Shown here in pieces: positions 59,195-64,000 of a stretch of DNA of 64,000 bases (position 1 is the first letter of the stretch; every line of letters starts with the position of its first letter). The stretch covers positions 405,649 to 469,648 of the forward strand of contig NZ_SGWI01000006.1 in NCBI RefSeq assembly GCF_004519405.1, read 5' to 3'. Under the pieces are notes generated by a model that ran no database searches, was not told the origin of the DNA, and worked only from the letters and a program-made list of their open reading frames with translations. This DNA comes from Pseudomonas sp. BCA17. GTDB taxonomy: Bacteria; Pseudomonadota; Gammaproteobacteria; Pseudomonadales; Pseudomonadaceae. The translations under genes and the position numbers were made by a program.

Positions 59195-59692
59195 ATGGAT
59201 GCAGGCAAGAGGAAAGAGCAGTTCAATATTGCTTATGTGCACGCAATGGCAGCCCAAGCAGGGCTTAACCCAAGTCAGCCAATGGTTGACGACGACAGCA
59301 TCGATATCCAGCTTTCGGGTAAGGGATTTACCGGCCTGCTCCGGAACCCCATGGTTCAGTTGCAGCTGAAATGCACCTCTCAGGATTTGGTGTCGGGAAA
59401 CGTCATCAAATTCCCTCTGTCTCGCAAAAATTTCGACGATCTTCGCGGCAGTAACGTGATTTGTCCGCGTTACCTCGTTGTGCTATTGGTCCCAGAAGAT
59501 GATGGGTTGTGGGTCGAGCACCATGCCTCGCACATGACTCTGCACAACACCTGCTACTGGCTGTCACTCAGGGATTATCCCAGTACTAGTAATAACTCGT
59601 CGGTAACCGTTGAGATTCCGCTTACACAGCGGCTAACCACCACCAGCTTGCGACACCTGTTAACGCTGGCCAGTAATGGGGAAAGCGTATGA
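59195..59692 (+). CDS. DUF4365-type nuclease-like protein, first gene of an unknown two-gene unit
   Basis: The 165-residue product matches my knowledge of DUF4365: an N-terminal helix (AGKRKEQFNIAYVHAMAAQA), then an acidic segment DDDSIDIQL (Asp 34 and 37) and the VQLQLKCTS strand (Gln 57 and Lys 59), which together form a D...QxK core like PD-(D/E)XK nucleases. The later strands CPRYLVVLLVP and WLSLRDYP complete a small alpha/beta fold. Its stop overlaps the next gene (ATGA), so the two are coupled. A nuclease acting with the neighbour in defence is a guess from fold and context. Confidence 0.75.
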   Translation: MDAGKRKEQFNIAYVHAMAAQAGLNPSQPMVDDDSIDIQLSGKGFTGLLRNPMVQLQLKCTSQDLVSGNVIKFPLSRKNFDDLRGSNVICPRYLVVLLVPEDDGLWVEHHASHMTLHNTCYWLSLRDYPSTSNNSSVTVEIPLTQRLTTTSLRHLLTLASNGESV

Positions 59693-60828
59693 GACGGGAT
59701 GAACTTGCGAAGCATATTAACGACATAACTCCAGCACAATTAGAGACATACATGCTGTCCCATGGTTGGTTTCGCGATGGCGACTTCAAGGGGCTCGCGT
59801 CAATATGGCATAGATCCAGCACTGATCAGTCCGATGCAGAAATTCTGCTGCCGAGTTCAGCTTCTGCTAAAGACTTCGCAGACCGCATGGTGGATGCAGT
59901 AATTGCTATATCGCAACTTGAAGATCGATCATTTCTAACCATATTGAAAGAAGTCATGGGGAACTTTGCGGACCTAGTCCGTATACGTGTATTTCACAAC
60001 GACGTTGATGCGGGGACTATTCCGATAAATGACGGTGTACTTCTTAACATACGCGCGCGTGATCTGATGGCTTCTGCGGTAATGTCTACAGCTTCGAAGC
60101 GACGGCACTTTATGGGGAAGCGTTCGCCAGAGGTGAAGGAATACATCAATTCGCTCCGATTGGGGCAGACCGAGGTTGGTAGTTATATCGTAAATATAAT
60201 CGCTCCAGTTGGGCCTAGTCAAAGCGATCAGGGATCTTTTGAAGATATTCCATTGTCCAATATAGTCACTGCAAATTTGGCATCTAGTCTTGAGGCTCTT
60301 ACCTTTGCGATCGATGAATTCTCATCAGCTGGAGACCTCACTGTATTTGATGCTGCAGTTACCAGAGGGGCAAGCTCCAATATGTGCGATGCACTTGTAG
60401 GACTCAGTGGTGCAGAAAAGAAGCGAGGTTTTGAGATTTCAATCACCCCGTCGCATCGCCCTGAAGTCGTTTCACAAATTAAATCATTTAGATTTGATGT
60501 TGAGAGTGTCGTCAAAATTGCGGACGCTTCAGCCTATTACAAAGACAATTATGTCCTGCCAAGGCGGACTATTATAGGTTCCATCAAACGATTAGATAGG
60601 CCGTTGAATGATGAGGCGGGTACCATCACAATTGCGACGATGATTGGTGAACTTGAAAAGCATGTATCTATTCAGCTTGGGCCTGATGAATACATGGACG
60701 CCGTAAATGCGCATAAGCAGAAAGCAGCGATTCAATGCACTGGAGATCTTCATGTTTCAGCTCGAAGCTCGAAGCTACTTAATCCATCAGGCTTTCGGGT
60801 CCTATCGAACGGTGAGTTCCCCTTCTGA
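59689..60828 (+). CDS. protein of unknown family coupled to the DUF4365 gene
   Basis: The 379-residue protein has no signal peptide, membrane helix or motif I can name. An N-terminal helical part (LAKHINDITPAQLETYMLSH) is followed by WHRSSTDQSDAEILLP and a mixed alpha/beta core with VRIRVFHNDVDAGTIPINDG, NSLRLGQTEVGSYIVNIIAP and RGASSNMCDALVGLSGAEKK. A beta-rich C-terminus (ISITPSHRPEV, GSIKRLDRPLNDEAGTI) ends it. The translational overlap with DUF4365 suggests one functional unit. It could be a sensor, effector or binding partner; there is no sign of an ATPase. Base composition is far more AT-rich than the Hxc genes. Confidence 0.7.
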   Translation: MRRDELAKHINDITPAQLETYMLSHGWFRDGDFKGLASIWHRSSTDQSDAEILLPSSASAKDFADRMVDAVIAISQLEDRSFLTILKEVMGNFADLVRIRVFHNDVDAGTIPINDGVLLNIRARDLMASAVMSTASKRRHFMGKRSPEVKEYINSLRLGQTEVGSYIVNIIAPVGPSQSDQGSFEDIPLSNIVTANLASSLEALTFAIDEFSSAGDLTVFDAAVTRGASSNMCDALVGLSGAEKKRGFEISITPSHRPEVVSQIKSFRFDVESVVKIADASAYYKDNYVLPRRTIIGSIKRLDRPLNDEAGTITIATMIGELEKHVSIQLGPDEYMDAVNAHKQKAAIQCTGDLHVSARSSKLLNPSGFRVLSNGEFPF

Positions 60829-61058
60829 CTAAGTCAAGCTGGTAGTCGGTTAAAGGGCTCGTAACGAGGTAGTATAAGTGACTATCGGTGTAAAATGCTC
60901 TGCCGCTTTCCACCCGGCCTGAGCTTGAGGGCTATGTAGGATGGACGGTGCTTTCTTGACCATCAGCTTCTAAGCAGGTGCAGGTGAATCCACTTTTGAT
61001 TTCACTGGCAGGACGGATATGTAAGATAGAAGATCGAGAACACACAGGGATGGACAAA

Positions 61059-61859
61059 ATGGAGCCAATGTTTACGCAGTCGCAGCTGGAGGCCATAGCA
61101 TCGGCGCTTGGCCATACCGAAGAGGGTCTGACAGGTCCCGAGATCGGTATGCTTCTTCCCCTGGCTAGAATGATCGACCCGGGTGCTATCACTAAACGCA
61201 CCCGTATCTACGATGCATTTGTCGAAAGCCAGAATTCACGGCGCGATCGGCGTGCGGTTTTAAAATTTATCCGGGTGGCAATGAAGCCTGAGCGGTATCT
61301 TAGGCATTCCGAACGTTTCGAGCCCCTTAGGACCAATCTGAACCGTGCGTTACTGTTTTCTGGGCTATTCGTTACAGCCTCTGGAGAAATTGAACCTATT
61401 AGGGCTGCTGAAACTTTAGGTGACGCTTTTCGGCGGGCTAATGAACTACGTGAAGATATGCTCAGCCGTGAGGTACATGAAGATATCCTTAAGTTTTGCC
61501 GCGCGGAGCTCCTTGCAGATGACTATTTTCACGTTGTTCTCGAAGCAATGAAAAGCATCGCTTCGAAGCTGCAGGCTCGCACTGGACTAATAGACGATGG
61601 CGCTGTTCTGGTTGATCGTGCATTGGGTGGGACACCTCCTATGCTCGCCATCAATGCGCTTTCGACGGAGAGTGAAAAGGGTGAGCAAAGGGGGTTCGCC
61701 AATTTGGTGAAGGGGACGTTTGGTATGTTCCGTAACCCCACCGCTCATGCTGCAAGAATTCATTGGCCGATCGGTAAGAAAGACGCAGAAGATTTGCTGA
61801 CACTAGCGTCGATGATACATCGAAAAATTGATGCCTCAACGATGCCGTCCAGGCTTTAA
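61059..61859 (+). CDS. TIGR02391/Ymh-type HEPN-like protein (abortive-infection type)
   Basis: The 266-residue product has an N-terminal helical part (FTQSQLEAIASALGHTEEGL, ENAME-like region without known motif) and a C-terminal domain of the Ymh/TIGR02391 family from about residue 145: HEDILKFCRAELLADDYFHV, VDRALGGTPPML, GFANLVKGTFGMFRNPTAHA. The RNPTAH sequence is an R-x4-H motif typical of HEPN RNases. I use the ATG at 61059, 8 nt after AGGGA; ATGs at 61050 and 61068 are alternatives. Such proteins occur in restriction and abortive-infection loci. The RNase role is inferred from the motif. Confidence 0.75.
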   Translation: MEPMFTQSQLEAIASALGHTEEGLTGPEIGMLLPLARMIDPGAITKRTRIYDAFVESQNSRRDRRAVLKFIRVAMKPERYLRHSERFEPLRTNLNRALLFSGLFVTASGEIEPIRAAETLGDAFRRANELREDMLSREVHEDILKFCRAELLADDYFHVVLEAMKSIASKLQARTGLIDDGAVLVDRALGGTPPMLAINALSTESEKGEQRGFANLVKGTFGMFRNPTAHAARIHWPIGKKDAEDLLTLASMIHRKIDASTMPSRL

Positions 61860-62026
61860 CGCAGGCCAGTCATAGCGGTTCAAGCGCACCGAGGCACTTG
61901 AGTACAACAAAAAATCTCGTAAATGAGCGTTGCTGAGCTAGCCCTACTCACGCCCTGTTTTTGGCAGACGCGTATCAGTCGAATTAGGCTGGAATCAGCG
62001 CGAAAGCAGCCGAAAGCAGAACGAGA

Positions 62027-63718
62027 CTATATTACTCCGCTCTTATCTAGATACCTTTTTAACTCTGAAACTCTAATAAACGAGTTCTTGCCTTCAGAAT
62101 TGCCAGCGGCACCTTGAGCTGCAATCCCAACTACGTGATAACTCGTGTTAATAACAGGGCCACCACTATTGCCAGAATATAAGGTCTTATCAACCTCACT
62201 ATGCATCACACCACTTAATGGATACTTGTTAGTAAGCCTGCACTTCAAAACTCCAACGTCATTACTACCCTCCTTGAAATTCGGGAAGCCTAGAACCGCC
62301 ACTCGATCACCAATATTTGGCTCTTTGATATCCTCCAGAGAGAACACTTCTAGACCAGCGGGAGGGTCTACGATTTTTAGTACCGCAATATCAAGGTCTT
62401 TACTACGAATGATGACCTTTGCCTCGTAAATATTTACGTCTCCCATCCTCCTGATCAAGCACTCATTAACTTCAACTCTTTCGCCATCAATAAAATTTTC
62501 AGCAAGCACGTGCTCGCAAGTTACCAACAAACGACCACCAATCAGGAACGCGCTACCTTGGCTACTGACAAGCTTGCCGTTTATCTCCTCGTTAATTTCA
62601 ATTACCCAGCATTTATCCTTTATGAATTTTCCGATTTTAAAATTATCGGAGTCTTCAGGAGTAGCTATTGGGGTATTAGGAACCTTGGATTTGATCGGTA
62701 ACATGTTGTATCTTTGCGCAAGCCTTCTGTAGACCTTCGACTCCTCACCAACTACTTGTTTTATATAAAGCAGTCGCCCTTGTAGGTGCGTTTCAACATC
62801 TGCAGTCGAATTGGGATTTTTTTCTTTAAAAATCGAAGTGGAAACTTCTAAGCCGAACTTTTCTACTGAGTGTATCAAGGCCGCAGTTTTTCTAATGTAT
62901 GGCCGCGGCACATTCGGTTTTTGATTGGTCACGAGCCCAGTTACGATTTGCCGCTCACGCCCCCCCTGCAACCTGACCTTGTCTTCGTTTATTTTAAATC
63001 CTTGAGTTGCAATTACAGCGGCGAGTTCATGCCCAACCTTACTGCTGTAATGATTTGGCCTGCCGTCTAACTCACGCCACTCTACCAGCTCTCTAGGCAC
63101 ATACTGTATTGGGGTATAGAATGAAAACGTCATATCATCAGCATAACGTGTATAAACTGCGCGATGACGCTTCGCCAACGAGTAAAGCTCTCTATCTAAA
63201 CTTGCACATATCATGTTCGATATAACTGGAGAGCTTGGAGCGCCTTGGGGCAACAGACCATCTACAGTCGTTAGATGAGCAATTACTGAAGCGGTCTCTG
63301 GGGACAGCGAATAGGGCTTCGCCATTAACATCCCTCGAACACGCCTAAAAGTGATCGTTCCGAAAAAGTTTTCCAAGTCGATATTGAAGACGTATTTTTT
63401 TCTACAGTGAGGCCGGGCGTTAGCAACAATTGATTGTCCAACTAGAAATGCTTTGACTGGCGCCCTTGGTTTGTAGAGTTTAGAAAGCAAGCCAGCTATC
63501 CGCCCTTGGATAGTTTTAAGCTTGTCAGTCGGTGCCAATATTTTGCGTTTTCCGCCACTTTTTTTCGAAATTTCAAAGGCAAGATAATGCCGCTTCATGT
63601 CTCCGCGGTAGTAAAAATGCTTGATTTTTCCGTAGTCCGTCCCAAGAAGCGTTGCCAGATCTTCAGGTGCGGTGTACGGATTGAGGGTCGTGAAGTTTAG
63701 GAAAAAACCTCCATTCAT
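62027..63718 (-). CDS. retron-type reverse transcriptase fused to a trypsin-like protease
   Basis: The 563-residue protein has an RT domain (about 30-330) followed by a serine protease domain (about 370-560). RT motifs: the retron NAxxH box at 100-104 (NARPH), GLLPQGAPSSPVISNM at 154-169, the active-site YADD at 192-195 and the retron VTG at 259-261. The protease has His 403 (VTCEHV), Asp 443 (LDIAVLK) and Ser 518 (GNSGGP), a complete triad. RT-protease fusions are known among retron systems; the protease is presumably the toxic effector, held off by the RT and its msDNA. An AGGG site lies just before the ATG. It runs leftward and its upstream region 63719-64000 should hold the msr-msd RNA. 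Confidence 0.88.
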   Translation of the reverse strand: MNGGFFLNFTTLNPYTAPEDLATLLGTDYGKIKHFYYRGDMKRHYLAFEISKKSGGKRKILAPTDKLKTIQGRIAGLLSKLYKPRAPVKAFLVGQSIVANARPHCRKKYVFNIDLENFFGTITFRRVRGMLMAKPYSLSPETASVIAHLTTVDGLLPQGAPSSPVISNMICASLDRELYSLAKRHRAVYTRYADDMTFSFYTPIQYVPRELVEWRELDGRPNHYSSKVGHELAAVIATQGFKINEDKVRLQGGRERQIVTGLVTNQKPNVPRPYIRKTAALIHSVEKFGLEVSTSIFKEKNPNSTADVETHLQGRLLYIKQVVGEESKVYRRLAQRYNMLPIKSKVPNTPIATPEDSDNFKIGKFIKDKCWVIEINEEINGKLVSSQGSAFLIGGRLLVTCEHVLAENFIDGERVEVNECLIRRMGDVNIYEAKVIIRSKDLDIAVLKIVDPPAGLEVFSLEDIKEPNIGDRVAVLGFPNFKEGSNDVGVLKCRLTNKYPLSGVMHSEVDKTLYSGNSGGPVINTSYHVVGIAAQGAAGNSEGKNSFIRVSELKRYLDKSGVI

Positions 63719-63960
63719 ATTTCACCCTATCGTTTAAAGATAATTCCCCAGAGTCGCAAAGGGATGTTGCTTGTAGCATTTTTGAGCCGGGTCGCATTTG
63801 AACAACCCTATTTAATACCCGAATGGAGGCCGATTGAGCCTACTTCACCTTCTCCGGGATCGCAAGAGCAATTAGCCAGCAGATCGAGGCCCACGATTTT
63901 GCAGTCAATTTCAGTGAATCGATCGCGTATCCTAGGCAGCGTTGCCGGCAGCTAATGGTG
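63719..63960 (-). ncRNA. candidate retron ncRNA (msr-msd) region
   Basis: Retron RNAs lie directly upstream of their RT. Here the 240 bp before the RT start have no convincing protein and contain several partly complementary stretches, for example GGCCTCGAT and ATCGGCCTC on the - strand. I could not define the a1/a2 arms or the branching guanosine by eye, so the limits are a best guess from position. Confidence 0.4.
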
Positions 63961-63994
63961 GACTGCTGCCGGTTACAAATGGCAGCTATTGGCC
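63945..63994. repeat. hairpin and dispersed repeat at the right edge
   Basis: CCGGCAG (63945-63951) pairs with CTGCCGG (63966-63972). The following GGCAGCTATTGGCC (63981-63994) repeats the left-edge sequence at 59064-59077. Both bracket the four AT-rich defence-type genes. Confidence 0.55.
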
Positions 63995-64000
63995 GATTGC

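Noticed and set aside
1..64000. tRNA, rRNA genes and CRISPR arrays
   Set aside because: I looked for cloverleaf-type sequences, rRNA signatures and regular spaced direct repeats and found none; the 11-bp tandem tract has no spacers.

Overview
The window reads as chromosome of a fluorescent-group Pseudomonas. Most of it is GC-rich, the gene content and order match Pseudomonas loci that I recognise, and the intergenic space carries REP-like palindromes and long dispersed repeats typical of that group. I assigned families by reading translated sequence; no search was run.

Layout. 1-4.4 kb: the 3' part of a KefB/KefC-type K+/H+ antiporter, a small exported protein, then a leftward group with a serine esterase, cobF (precorrin-6A synthase) and an odd histidine phosphatase. 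4.5-42.7 kb: one large locus whose order matches P. aeruginosa PA0674-PA0701. It holds a LysR regulator, a periplasmic peptidyl-prolyl isomerase, a YbjN protein, a coiled-coil periplasmic protein, a porin, TonB, ExbD and a multidomain ExbB. It continues with the two-partner secretion translocator pdtB, phdA and the ~4,200-residue exoprotein pdtA, then a DING/PstS-like protein of the LapA type. The complete Hxc type II secretion system follows (hxcS, R, Q, Z, Y, X, T, V, P, U, W), ending with the cell-surface signalling genes vreR, vreI and vreA. In P. aeruginosa these units belong to the phosphate-starvation response. The inferred logic here is that VreA/VreR/VreI senses a signal and directs transcription, Hxc exports the DING phosphatase, and PdtB with its TonB-ExbB-ExbD neighbours exports and supports PdtA.

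42.8-50.5 kb: a small exported protein; an operon of SCP2-type thiolase, acyl-CoA ligase and MFS transporter; a PAS-LuxR regulator; a PsiD/phosphatidylserine-decarboxylase-like pyruvoyl enzyme; a decayed piece of a second PAS-LuxR gene; and a DedA protein. 50.6-58.9 kb: a mixed accessory stretch with a methyltransferase, an orphan gene, a histidine-rich leader peptide plus terminator in front of a frameshifted mini-HisS gene, a GNAT acetyltransferase, an iron-dependent alcohol dehydrogenase, a BdlA-like PAS-PAS chemoreceptor, and an oxidoreductase pair with a divergent HxlR regulator.

59-64 kb: visibly more AT-rich and looks like a defence island. It has a DUF4365 nuclease-like gene translationally coupled to a gene of unknown family, a TIGR02391/Ymh HEPN-like gene, and a retron-type reverse transcriptase fused to a trypsin-like protease. 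The strongest candidates for something undescribed are the DUF4365 pair, the RT-protease retron with its unmapped ncRNA, and the His-codon attenuator controlling a mini-HisS paralogue.
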